Both the position numbers and the translations under genes were made by a program. Shown one piece after another: positions 34,946 through 43,062 of a DNA stretch of 64,000 bases (position 1 is its first letter; each line of letters opens with the position of its first letter). This DNA comes from Variovorax paradoxus (GTDB lineage Bacteria; Pseudomonadota; Gammaproteobacteria; Burkholderiales; Burkholderiaceae_C). The notes beneath the pieces were generated by a model. The model worked only from the letters and a program-made list of their open reading frames with translations, searched no databases and had not been told where the DNA came from. The stretch lies in NCBI RefSeq assembly GCF_024734665.1, contig NZ_CP102931.1:6074001-6138000 (forward strand), given 5' to 3'.

Positions 34946-34977
34946 CCGGGCACGGCATCGGGCGCGCCAGTGCCCGG
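34946..34977 (+). terminator. Stem-loop after hcp
   Basis: CCGGGCAC at 34946-34953 pairs perfectly with GTGCCCGG at 34970-34977, with a 16-base loop, shortly after the hcp stop. The T tract is poor (TTT), so it may act more as a 3'-end stabiliser than as a terminator. Confidence 0.4.
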
Positions 34978-35016
34978 TGCGGTTTCCATGCGTCCTCACC
35001 GCACCGGAGCAATGCA

Positions 35017-35517
35017 ATGGCATTCAGCACCCCAACCATCAGCAGCAGCGGCGCGCTGCTCACGACCTACAACACCGACTGGTCGGTCGGTCGGATCGGC
35101 TCCAACACACGTGAAGACGTGATGCTCGTGCAGGCGCTGTTCAAGATCTTCTACTACGAACTGCTCGGCTTCAACCACGATCTGGAGCCGCCTCCCGGCC
35201 AGACAGAGGTGATCGTCGTGGACGGCTACTACGGGCAGATCACGCAGAAGCACATTACGCACTTCCAGACGCAGGCGATAGCGCTCGGATACAAGGTTCT
35301 GCCGGACGGCATCTTCGATCCGTTCCGGGAGCCCGGTGCGTCCAGCACGATCAGCAAGACACGCTATGCGCTCGACCTGCTCAACAACGCCTGTGCCAAC
35401 TGCTGCAAGGAGCAGGGCATCGACAACTACACGAACCTGCCGAACCGGGACGACATGCCCCTGTTGCTGCGCAGCGCGTTGAAGAAGGTCAAGAAGACGG
35501 CCAGGAAGTACAGCTGA
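35017..35517 (+). CDS. Peptidoglycan-binding-like protein of the T6SS locus
   Basis: The 166-residue protein has a PG_binding_1-like repeat (DVMLVQALFKIF, then VDGYYGQITQKHITHFQTQAIALGYKVLPDGIFDP). It has no signal peptide, so a wall-binding role would require secretion, for example through the adjacent T6SS. A Cys pair (ANCCKEQ) and a Lys-rich tail end the protein. No catalytic motif was seen. GGAG at 35006-35009 supports the ATG. It could be a cargo or accessory of Hcp, which is inference from location. Confidence 0.7.
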   Translation: MAFSTPTISSSGALLTTYNTDWSVGRIGSNTREDVMLVQALFKIFYYELLGFNHDLEPPPGQTEVIVVDGYYGQITQKHITHFQTQAIALGYKVLPDGIFDPFREPGASSTISKTRYALDLLNNACANCCKEQGIDNYTNLPNRDDMPLLLRSALKKVKKTARKYS

Positions 35518-35542
35518 GCGGCCCCAGCGACCGCCAGCCTGG

Positions 35543-35568
35543 CGCCCGTCCGATGGACGGGCGTTTTT
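35543..35568 (+). terminator. Rho-independent terminator ending the tssA-hcp unit
   Basis: CGCCCGTCC at 35543-35551 pairs with GGACGGGCG at 35555-35563 across a GAT loop, followed by TTTTT. This is a textbook terminator lying between the convergent peptidoglycan-binding-like and pppA genes. Confidence 0.9.
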
Positions 35569-35578
35569 CTTTAGGGGC

Positions 35579-36373
35579 TCAGGTGTCCGTCGATGCGGCG
35601 TTCTCGGGCATCAGCCGCGTCGCGTCGTCTTCGTCGTCCTCGATCACCCACAGCGTGAGCGCCGTGTAGTTGTCGTAGCCCGGCTTCGCATTCGCCTTGA
35701 CCTGCGCGTCGAGCAGCTCGGTCCACTGGCTGGGCGTGCGCGAGGCGTGCAGCGTGTCGATCAGGCATTCGTCGCCCAGCGGCTCCCACACGCCGTCGCT
35801 GCACAGCAGGAGCACGTCGCCGGGCAAGAGGCGCATGCGGTCCGACACGGCGATGTCGGGCGCTTCCTCGACCGAGCCCAGCGCCGACAGCAGCATGTTG
35901 CGCTGCGGATGCAGCCGCGCACCCTCTTCGTCGAGCATGCCGCCAGCCACCATCTGCTGCACCAGGCTGTGGTCGGTGGTGCGCGCCACGATGGCGCCGC
36001 CACGGAACAGGTAGGCCCGGCTGTCGCCACTGTGCACCCATGCCAGAGCCTGGCTTTCGAGGTCGATGGCCGCGAACACGATGGTCGAGCGCATGCCCGC
36101 GAGCTTGCCGCCCTCGGCCTGGCGCGCCACCACGTCGAGGTTGGCCTGCTCCACCAGCCGGCGCAGCGTGGCTTCGTCCAGCCCCGGCGCAGCCGAGAAG
36201 CCGCCGAGCATGCTGCCGCGCGCGGTGGCCGCCGCCACGTCGCCGCCGCCATGGCCGCCCGCGCCGTCGGCCACCAGGCAGGCGACATAGCGCTCGTCGT
36301 GCCAATGGCCGTGCACGTCCTCGTTGTAGGTGCGGCCTCCCTGCCGGGAGAGCGTGACGATTTCGATTTCCAA
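35579..36373 (-). CDS. pppA: PP2C-family Ser/Thr phosphatase PppA of the T6SS
   Basis: The 264-residue PP2C phosphatase has the metal-binding motifs GGRTYNEDVHG, CLVADGAGGHGGGDVA, WVHSGDSRAYLF and LLLCSDGVWEPL. In T6SS loci PppA reverses PpkA phosphorylation of FHA proteins and so switches firing off. The neighbouring FHA protein TagH supports that role. No ppkA kinase gene lies in the window. It is the last gene of the long - strand run. Confidence 0.93.
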   Translation of the reverse strand: MEIEIVTLSRQGGRTYNEDVHGHWHDERYVACLVADGAGGHGGGDVAAATARGSMLGGFSAAPGLDEATLRRLVEQANLDVVARQAEGGKLAGMRSTIVFAAIDLESQALAWVHSGDSRAYLFRGGAIVARTTDHSLVQQMVAGGMLDEEGARLHPQRNMLLSALGSVEEAPDIAVSDRMRLLPGDVLLLCSDGVWEPLGDECLIDTLHASRTPSQWTELLDAQVKANAKPGYDNYTALTLWVIEDDEDDATRLMPENAASTDT

Positions 36374-36413
36374 GCGGGGTGCCTCGCGGGTGCTGGGGTT
36401 GTTCTGGTTTTCT

Positions 36414-38099
36414 TCAGGCGTCGGACTTCAGGCGCGCCATCTGCTCTTCGTAGGCCTCGAGGAAAGCCTTGCCGAAGAGGCTGTGGAAGTCGTCCTCCGC
36501 CTCGCTCGCGATGCCGCCGTAGAGCGACACGAACTGGTCCCAGAGCTTGGCCTTGCGGTTGGCGCTGAAGAGCGCGTCGAGCGCCGACTTGGCACTGATC
36601 TTCTTCTCAAGCTCCGCCGGCTCGAAGCGCCCGATGACGTGGGCCAGCGCCGCGCGCATGCCCACCATCACGCCGAATTGATGCGCGCGCAGGTCGTTGA
36701 AGGCGTCGCGCATCGCGGCCTCTGGCGGCATGAAGCCGCGCACGCCGGGCCCCAGCAGATGGGCCAGCGCCACCTCGACAGTAGGCGAGAACTTCAGCGG
36801 ATTGTTGGCCTGCGCCGCGATCATCGTGACCTCGGCGCGCACCTCGCGCTTGAACTCCTGGCGCGTGAGCAGCAGCTGCAGCGTGCCCTCGGTGGCGCTG
36901 CGCAGCATCGAGCCAATGCGCTCCATCAGGCCCGGCGTGAGCATCTCGGGCGGCTGGTGCGTGCTGGCCAGGCCGCGCAGGAAGGCGGCGAGCAGCTCGT
37001 CGTCGGTGGCGATGCGCTCGGGCGGCGTTGCTGCGCGCCTGGCTGGCGGCGCGGGCGCGATGTCGATGGGCGGCGGCAGCGACTCGACGGGCCTGCCGGA
37101 ACTCTCGGGTCCGCTGATGCGTATCGGCTGGCCGGTGATGTCGTCGAACTGCGCCAGCGGTTGCACGGGCGCCGGTGCAGCCACCGGAGGCAGTGCAGGC
37201 GGCGGCGGTGGTGGTGGCGGCTCGATGGCCTTCGGCGGCGTAAAGCCGAACTGGTCGATCGGCAGATGGTCGGAGCGCGGCGTGGGCGTACGCGGCGCCG
37301 CGTGCTGCAGCGCGGCCAGTGGATCGGCTTCGGAAGCGGTGTTGGGCTGCAGCAGCGGATCGGCCAGCGGCGACAGCGCGAGCGGATCGCCTCCGATGCC
37401 GCCGCCACCACCCATGCCACCGAACAGCTCGTCGATGCCCGCGGCCTTGCCATGCGCGGGCGGCGCGCCGAGGTCGGAGAAATCGTCGAGCGCACCAAGG
37501 CCGGCCGCTGGCGTCGACGACGGCGTGGGTCCGAGCAGGTTCGCGAAAGGATCGATCTGCGCGGCCTGCACGTTGCGCGAGCCGCTTTCCATCGGGTCGG
37601 GGAACAGCAACGAATCGGGCAGTGCCGCGGCAGGGGTCGGGGCAGGCGCCGCGGCTGGTGCGGCCGGCGGCGCGAGGCCGGCCAGCAGGTCGGCGAAGGG
37701 GTCGTCGCTCGAAGGTGCGGCTGGCGCGGCCATGGCAGCCCCTCCAAGCACCGTGCTCGGGATGGCCAACGACGGCGGCGCGACGGCGGCAGTCACGCGC
37801 ACCGTGAGCTCGAAGCTGCCTACCACCAGCCGCGCGCCATCGGTCAGCGCGGCCTCTTTACCCGAGCCCAACGACACGCCGTTGCACTGCATCGGGTTGC
37901 TGCCCCGGTCGATGACGAAGTACTGCCCGTCGCGGCACAGCACCTGCGCATGCACGCGCGAGACGGTGCGGTCCGGATCGTCCAGCACCAGCGTGTTGGT
38001 GTCGGCCCGGCCGATGGTTCCGCCATTGGGTCCGAAGTCCGCGGCAATGGCCTGCCCCGCCGGAGCGCCTTGCCGGGTGATGACAGCGATATGGATCAT
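36414..38099 (-). CDS. tagH: T6SS FHA-domain protein TagH
   Basis: The 561-residue protein has an N-terminal FHA domain (residues 20-95; GGTIGRADTNTLVLDD, TVSRVHAQVL, VIDRGSNPMQCNGVSLGSG) with the Arg, Ser, His and Asn that bind phosphothreonine. A long Pro/Ala/Gly-rich linker covers about residues 105-365, including a run of eight prolines. The C-terminal TagH domain ends EKKISAKSALDALFSANRKAKLWDQF. It is a post-translational regulator of T6SS assembly. ATG 38099 puts the FHA domain at the N-terminus. Confidence 0.92.
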   Translation of the reverse strand: MIHIAVITRQGAPAGQAIAADFGPNGGTIGRADTNTLVLDDPDRTVSRVHAQVLCRDGQYFVIDRGSNPMQCNGVSLGSGKEAALTDGARLVVGSFELTVRVTAAVAPPSLAIPSTVLGGAAMAAPAAPSSDDPFADLLAGLAPPAAPAAAPAPTPAAALPDSLLFPDPMESGSRNVQAAQIDPFANLLGPTPSSTPAAGLGALDDFSDLGAPPAHGKAAGIDELFGGMGGGGGIGGDPLALSPLADPLLQPNTASEADPLAALQHAAPRTPTPRSDHLPIDQFGFTPPKAIEPPPPPPPPALPPVAAPAPVQPLAQFDDITGQPIRISGPESSGRPVESLPPPIDIAPAPPARRAATPPERIATDDELLAAFLRGLASTHQPPEMLTPGLMERIGSMLRSATEGTLQLLLTRQEFKREVRAEVTMIAAQANNPLKFSPTVEVALAHLLGPGVRGFMPPEAAMRDAFNDLRAHQFGVMVGMRAALAHVIGRFEPAELEKKISAKSALDALFSANRKAKLWDQFVSLYGGIASEAEDDFHSLFGKAFLEAYEEQMARLKSDA

Positions 38100-38187
38100 G
38101 AATCGGCCCCCGAAGGCTCTGTGCCTGAATGCGCCCGAACAAACTCGCAAGGAGTATTCATTCCGTGGGGCATGTTGGCAATCTCGC

Positions 38188-39447
38188 CTAAAGAGGTATG
38201 CCGTCGCCAAGCCAGCGCTGCTGCCGCCACGCCGGCGCGCTGGTTGCGAACAGCGGCGCGCGCGCATCGAGCAGCGCAAGGTGCAGCGCCGCTGCCACGC
38301 GCTGGCGCTGGAAACCCTGGCGCAGCACACCCGTGCAGCTGTCGGGCGAGACCGGCTGCCCCATGAAGAGCCGCACACCAGGGGCAAAGCGCGCGCCGTT
38401 CTGCTGCCACCACGCGCGGATCTTGTCGACATCGGGCCAAGGCAAGGCTATGTCCTCGGGCAGCTCCACGTTGTCGTCGTCGGGGTCGTCGGTCGGCCCA
38501 TCCTCGAAGCCATCGGGCGGCGGAACCTCCATCTGCGCGAGATTGAAGTCCACGCCGGTAATGGTCACGAAGGCCTCGGCCGCAATGCGTGCCGTGGCCG
38601 GCTGCGCCATCTGCTCGATGAGCCAGGGCACATAACGCGCATCGCCGATGAAACCGGAGCCGATGACGCGCAGACGCTGCGCCTCGGGCAGCGCGGCACT
38701 GTCGAGCAGCAGCGCGTGGCCAGGTGCGAGCTCCATCACCTGCAGCGCGAGCTGGAACGCGCGCGGCTGGCGCGGCCCGCTCTTCAGCGCAAAGGTTGAG
38801 AGCGCATCGAGTGCCTGCGCCCGGTCGCCGAGCAGCACCGCCGCCCACGCGGCCCAGAAGCGCAGCTCGGGCTTGGCCTCGCCGAGCAGCGATTGGGCCT
38901 GCGGCAACAGGTCGGCACGGCCCAACTCGCCGGCCGCGCGCAGCGCGCGGATGCGCACGCTGTCTGGCGCACTCGCGAGCAGTTGCCCGAGCAGCGAACC
39001 TGCGTCGCGCCGATGCAGCGCGCAGGCTGCCACGCCGAGCTTCTGCCGCAGCGGAGAGGTGTCTTCGAGCAAAGCCCTGACGCGGCCGCCGAGATACTTC
39101 GGCTCGACCCAGCCCAGCGCAGAGATCAGGCCGGGCACGACTTCGGGCAGGTCCTTCGCGCGCTCGACCAGATCGTCGAAGCGACCATCGACCGCTTCGA
39201 TGGCGAGCACGGCGGCGACGAAGAAGTCTTCGGGGCCTTCGTTGTCGGTAAGCGCCAGTGCTTGCTGCCAGCCTTCGTCACCGGCAACGCGCAGGCCGTC
39301 GATGTGGGCGGCGAGGCGTTCGTCGAGGTCGGCGAATTGCTGGGGCGAGTAGTTGGGGGCGTGGACTGCGCTGGCGCGTTGGAGCCAGAGGAAGGAGGCT
39401 TCGTCGGCGTGCTCTGCGACAACGGAAGACAGCGTGTCGGAGTCCAT
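38188..39447 (-). CDS. TIGR02270-family HEAT-repeat-like T6SS protein
   Basis: The 419-residue protein belongs to the TIGR02270 group found in T6SS neighbourhoods. The middle part is a run of short helical repeats (LRQKLGVAACALHRRDAG, VRIRALRAAGELGRADLL, ELRFWAAWAAVLLGD) in HEAT style. An acidic stretch follows (DDPDDDNVELPED) with AWWQQNGARFAPG. Its role is unproven; a scaffold or effector-loading role is plausible. It is downstream of the effector/immunity genes. Confidence 0.8.
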   Translation of the reverse strand: MDSDTLSSVVAEHADEASFLWLQRASAVHAPNYSPQQFADLDERLAAHIDGLRVAGDEGWQQALALTDNEGPEDFFVAAVLAIEAVDGRFDDLVERAKDLPEVVPGLISALGWVEPKYLGGRVRALLEDTSPLRQKLGVAACALHRRDAGSLLGQLLASAPDSVRIRALRAAGELGRADLLPQAQSLLGEAKPELRFWAAWAAVLLGDRAQALDALSTFALKSGPRQPRAFQLALQVMELAPGHALLLDSAALPEAQRLRVIGSGFIGDARYVPWLIEQMAQPATARIAAEAFVTITGVDFNLAQMEVPPPDGFEDGPTDDPDDDNVELPEDIALPWPDVDKIRAWWQQNGARFAPGVRLFMGQPVSPDSCTGVLRQGFQRQRVAAALHLALLDARAPLFATSAPAWRQQRWLGDGIPL

Positions 39448-39457
39448 GGGCAAACTC

Positions 39458-40168
39458 CTATTCGAAGTGCAGCCGCACGATGGGCAGCGTCTCGTGCCAG
39501 GCGCAGCAGAGATTGATGATGAGATCCCACGCCTCGGCGTCGGCGTTGTCCCAGACCCATTCGTGATAGTGGATCGTGCGCGGATCGTTGAACATGGCCT
39601 GCGCGCCGCCGGCTTCCACGGGAAGGTCAGGATCCAGAGGGTAGGCCAGCGTGAGGGCATCCCACAACGCCAGGGTGGAGAGCAGCTTCTGGCCCACATC
39701 CGGGGGCACCGGATGCGCGAATTCGATCTCCACCAGCAGGGCGTAGTTGCCGCCCATGTCCTCCGGGAACTCGACCTCGAAGGGCGGGAATTCCGACGCC
39801 GCCGGACGCACCCCACTGTCGATCTGCAGGTCGAACTCGCGCTGCCCCAGAACGGCACGCGCGGACTGGATGAAGGCGTCGCGGTGGCGCCCGTCCGCCA
39901 GCATGCCGGCCAGCACGGCCAGGGCCGCCACGGGCAGATCGTCGACGTCCACCCGGCCGTGCACTGACGCACCTGCGACGTAAAGTTCCAGCGGCGCCGA
40001 AGGACACAGCCTTGCGGGGAAGAAGAAGCCAGCGCCGATCGCATCGATGAAGCTGCGAAGCTGCCGCTCCACCACCTCGATCGCGTCTGCGGGACCCTGC
40101 GCCGGTGTCACCTCCAGCAGGAGCAGACCGCCGTAGCGCTCAGACGAAGAAACGTCGAAACCACTCAT
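39458..40168 (-). CDS. Hypothetical protein following the DUF3396 immunity gene
   Basis: The 236-residue protein is of unrecognised family, acidic and rich in aromatic residues, with no signal peptide or membrane segment. Notable pieces are FHGR-like HGRVDVDDLP, VEFPEDMGGNYALLVEIEFAHP and YHEWVWDNADAEAWDLIINLCCAWHETLP. Start ATG 40168 overlaps the end of the DUF3396 gene by 29 bases, suggesting co-translation. Its place right after the immunity gene makes a second immunity or accessory protein possible. Confidence 0.72.
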   Translation of the reverse strand: MSGFDVSSSERYGGLLLLEVTPAQGPADAIEVVERQLRSFIDAIGAGFFFPARLCPSAPLELYVAGASVHGRVDVDDLPVAALAVLAGMLADGRHRDAFIQSARAVLGQREFDLQIDSGVRPAASEFPPFEVEFPEDMGGNYALLVEIEFAHPVPPDVGQKLLSTLALWDALTLAYPLDPDLPVEAGGAQAMFNDPRTIHYHEWVWDNADAEAWDLIINLCCAWHETLPIVRLHFE

Positions 40169-41048
40169 AGGCGTCGTCTCCCTGCATGCCATCGACCGCG
40201 ACCTCGTCGAGTGCCTCGTCGGGCGCCACGACGGGCGCCACCATGCGGCCGACTGCGTGGTAGACGGGCAGAGGGTCCCGCCGATTCACATCCCCCAGCG
40301 CCGGCGCCTCTCCGGCGCGCAAGATCGCCCCGCCCGGACTCAGTGGCAGCACGCTCACTTCCGTGGGTGCGTTCTGTGCCAACGCCTTGCCTCCCCCCAG
40401 CGCGGCCGTCAATCCGGGGCCGAGCAGGGTCAACCAGCTCACCACGGCCAGGCCCGCCTCGGAGGCATTCGCGACAGACAGCGGCTTGCCATAGCCGAGG
40501 CCCGGATGGCGTCGCAACAAAGGGGCGGCCCACTCGCAGATCGCCTGGTCCACCGAAGGGTCGCGGTCCCACAGCAGCGAGTAGCCGCAATAGCCGCTCG
40601 CCAACGGAAACTCGGCGAGCGCATCCTGGGCCAGCCGCACCACCTGGTCCGGGCTGTCGCCCGACTCGACGGGCAGGACCATTCGAAACACATAGCGCTG
40701 GGGTTCGAAGTTGCCCATCAACGATATGTCGAGCGCCGGCGCGGCGATGTCGCGCGCAGTGGCGCCCGCATGCGCCTCGAATCCCAGCACCTTGGTCGCC
40801 AACAACGCGGGGTCGGAGAACCAGTGGCGCGGTCCCTCGAGTGCCTTGGGATCGAAGGGACGGAAGCGCTTCATGTCGCCGGTGCGATAGACCGAGAGGC
40901 GATCACCGAATGCCTCGCAGAACACGCGCAGGAATCTCGCGAACCCGGCGCCGTCGGCGGGAACTCCGAACGAAAAGGCGACGAGCTCGAGACAAGGCAC
41001 CGCCGCCACGCGCTCGTCGAACTTCAGGGTGAGTTTCTCGGCATCCAT
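40140..41048 (-). CDS. DUF3396-type T6SS immunity protein
   Basis: The 302-residue protein has the look of the DUF3396 type VI immunity family. It shows LVAFSFGVPADGAGFARFLRVFCEAFGDRL at the start, then GYCGYSLLWD, LRRHPGLGYGKPLSVAN and WLTLLGPGL. Family members neutralise the toxin encoded immediately upstream. Here that gene is the PAAR-like nuclease protein, 11 bases away. AAGGA precedes the ATG at 41048. No signal peptide is seen, which fits protection against a cytoplasmic nuclease. Confidence 0.82.
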   Translation of the reverse strand: MDAEKLTLKFDERVAAVPCLELVAFSFGVPADGAGFARFLRVFCEAFGDRLSVYRTGDMKRFRPFDPKALEGPRHWFSDPALLATKVLGFEAHAGATARDIAAPALDISLMGNFEPQRYVFRMVLPVESGDSPDQVVRLAQDALAEFPLASGYCGYSLLWDRDPSVDQAICEWAAPLLRRHPGLGYGKPLSVANASEAGLAVVSWLTLLGPGLTAALGGGKALAQNAPTEVSVLPLSPGGAILRAGEAPALGDVNRRDPLPVYHAVGRMVAPVVAPDEALDEVAVDGMQGDDAYEWFRRFFV

Positions 41049-41059
41049 CTGGAGTCCTT

Positions 41060-41989
41060 TCAGGTGCACAGGCAGTCGGGAGGGGGTTTGGCATTGGGGT
41101 CGGTGCCGACGGTCATGGTAGTTACTTTGTCCTTCTGCGATTTCGGCATCGAGTCCATCAGGGACTGCTGATTCTTGGTGAGCGTGTCATTCGGAAACTT
41201 GACCTCGACGAAATGCTTGATGTCCTTGACCCCCAGCGACTTCACTCCGGGGGTGACTCCGGCCGCGGTAATGACGATGTCCCACTTGACGAAGGCACGG
41301 CCATTGGCGACCTTGGAACCCCATTTGCCGATGAGGTCCTTGCCCGCCTGTCCCACCTCCGTGATCAGCCCCGGGTTCTTGGTCCCGCGCTTGCGCGGGT
41401 CCAGCAGGTTGCGCATCTCGTTCTGGAACTTGCTGGTCGAGGGCTTCTGCTTCTTCTTGTTCTGCTTGGCCTTCTTCTTGGCCTTGTTGTCGCCCTTCTT
41501 CTTCTTTTCCATCGCCTTGCAGGCGGCTTCGCAGAGCTTCTGCGCCAGGGCCTGGTCCCCGTCCAGCGCATCGATCAGCGGCTGCTGCGCCACCCCACCC
41601 AGATTCGCCGCGTTCTCCGAGTTATGGAACATCTTGTCCGTGAGCCGGGCCGTGTTCTTGCCGTCCATCTTCACGTCGAAGGAGTAGAGGATCCAGGTTG
41701 CCTCCTTCATGAAGGTGCTGGACTTCACGCCCCCCGCCACACCTGCGTTGTCACCGTTGGACAGCGCGAACTTCGAGCCCTTGTTCGCGGCCATCGCCTT
41801 GTCGCCTTTGACGGTGCTGGTGCCGCTCGACAGCGTGATCGAGTTGGCGATGTTCGGATAGGGAACCGGCACGGGACCACCGGGGCTCGGCGTCTTGCAC
41901 ACGTCGGGGATGGTCGCGGTGCTGATGCCGATGCTGAACTTGTGGACCAGCGTGAGACTGGTGCCATTGACCCTGATGGTGAGCGGCAT
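41060..41989 (-). CDS. T6SS effector: PAAR-like (DUF4150) domain with C-terminal PD-(D/E)XK/VRR-NUC-like nuclease
   Basis: The 309-residue protein has an N-terminal DUF4150 PAAR-like domain (PVPVPYPNIANS, then LSNGDNAGVAGGVKSS). A very Lys-rich linker spans about residues 161-182. The C-terminal domain has nuclease-like residues Asp237 (FVKWDIVI), Glu262-x-Lys264 (FVEVKFPND) and Gln274 (TKNQQSL). This arrangement matches VRR-NUC-type PD-(D/E)XK enzymes, some of which are T6SS DNases. The PAAR-like part would cap a VgrG spike and deliver the toxin. The DUF3396 immunity gene follows 11 bases downstream. The toxin activity itself is inferred. Confidence 0.82.
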   Translation of the reverse strand: MPLTIRVNGTSLTLVHKFSIGISTATIPDVCKTPSPGGPVPVPYPNIANSITLSSGTSTVKGDKAMAANKGSKFALSNGDNAGVAGGVKSSTFMKEATWILYSFDVKMDGKNTARLTDKMFHNSENAANLGGVAQQPLIDALDGDQALAQKLCEAACKAMEKKKKGDNKAKKKAKQNKKKQKPSTSKFQNEMRNLLDPRKRGTKNPGLITEVGQAGKDLIGKWGSKVANGRAFVKWDIVITAAGVTPGVKSLGVKDIKHFVEVKFPNDTLTKNQQSLMDSMPKSQKDKVTTMTVGTDPNAKPPPDCLCT

Positions 41990-41992
41990 GAC

Positions 41993-43060
41993 TCAGCCTC
42001 CCATCGGTTCAGCGCAGCGCACCAGCACCGCCCCGCGTTCGCCCGACTCGGAACTGCCCCATATCATCGACAGCGGCCCCTTGGCGTAGCGCTTGCGATT
42101 GGCGATGACAGCCAGCGCCATGTGCAGCGGCGAACCCGCCGCACCCACGTCACCCCAGCAGTCGGCTGGCGCGATGAAATCCGATGCTGCGCGAAAGTGT
42201 TCTCCGTTGCGCAGCGTGGCAAAGCCGAACTCGTCGGCCCGGTAGGGCTCTCCGTTGAGATCGCAGAACACGTTGTGCACTTGCTCGCCAGGCGCGAGGG
42301 CCCGCAGCGCGGCGCGGAAGGCCTGGGTCAAGCCCTCGCCGATGCACACCGCATCCGTCTTGATGACCTTGGACTCCATGCCAATGCCAACCGACACCAG
42401 TTCCCCCAGGGGCACGATGCCGCACAGCTGAGCCAAACGGGGCGTGCCAAGCAGCACCGCACCAGCGGCCTCGCCGGGGATGAAGCCCCAGGCATTGTTG
42501 AGCGGGCCGCCGCCGTGGAGTTGATCGCAGGCTTCGACCCATTCGAGCGTCTCGGGCGTGAGGTACGAGTCGGTGCCCGCCACCACACAAGCATCGAAAG
42601 CATCACGCGCGCAACCTGCCTCGGCCGCAGCTATGGCCATGTGGCCCGCTGCGTGGCCGACTTCGAAGCGCGCGATGCGGGCGAATCGATCCCCCATGCG
42701 TTCCCGTATGGCCTCCAACACGTCATCGGCCAAGCCATCAGGCTGCCCGGGGCGCGGCGGCGGCAGCGCCAGTGCAAGGCCGATGCGCGGCGACACGTTT
42801 CCGCCAGGCTCCGTCAACGGTGCCAACGCCTCCTCGATGGCCGGCAGCAGCAGCGCGCCCAGGCGCGCGGCGCCGTCGAGGCCAACGTCGAGCCAGGGCG
42901 CTCGCGCGATACGCATCGCCTCGCCGGCCGTGTCGACCATGTACGGGTGCTCGGAAAATCCACACACGCCAGCGCGCGCCGCCGCGGCACTGGCCCACAC
43001 ATTGCGTCCTATCGGCGTGCTGGCGCCGAGCCCGAGGATCTGCAATGCGTTGCCGGCCAT
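41993..43060 (-). CDS. Beta-ketoacyl-synthase-like (thiolase-fold) protein of the VgrG module
   Basis: The 355-residue protein has a thiolase-type fold. LGLGASTPIGRN lies at the N-terminus, and DACVVAGTDSYLTPETLEWVE with WGFIPGEAAGAVLL matches ketosynthase sequence. The active-site cysteine expected near residues 135-141 is missing: the region reads FEVGHAAGHMA. It is therefore probably not a synthase but a folding or loading factor. It lies three bases upstream of the effector gene and two bases after the DUF2169 gene. Confidence 0.8.
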   Translation of the reverse strand: MAGNALQILGLGASTPIGRNVWASAAAARAGVCGFSEHPYMVDTAGEAMRIARAPWLDVGLDGAARLGALLLPAIEEALAPLTEPGGNVSPRIGLALALPPPRPGQPDGLADDVLEAIRERMGDRFARIARFEVGHAAGHMAIAAAEAGCARDAFDACVVAGTDSYLTPETLEWVEACDQLHGGGPLNNAWGFIPGEAAGAVLLGTPRLAQLCGIVPLGELVSVGIGMESKVIKTDAVCIGEGLTQAFRAALRALAPGEQVHNVFCDLNGEPYRADEFGFATLRNGEHFRAASDFIAPADCWGDVGAAGSPLHMALAVIANRKRYAKGPLSMIWGSSESGERGAVLVRCAEPMGG

Positions 43061-43062
43061 GC

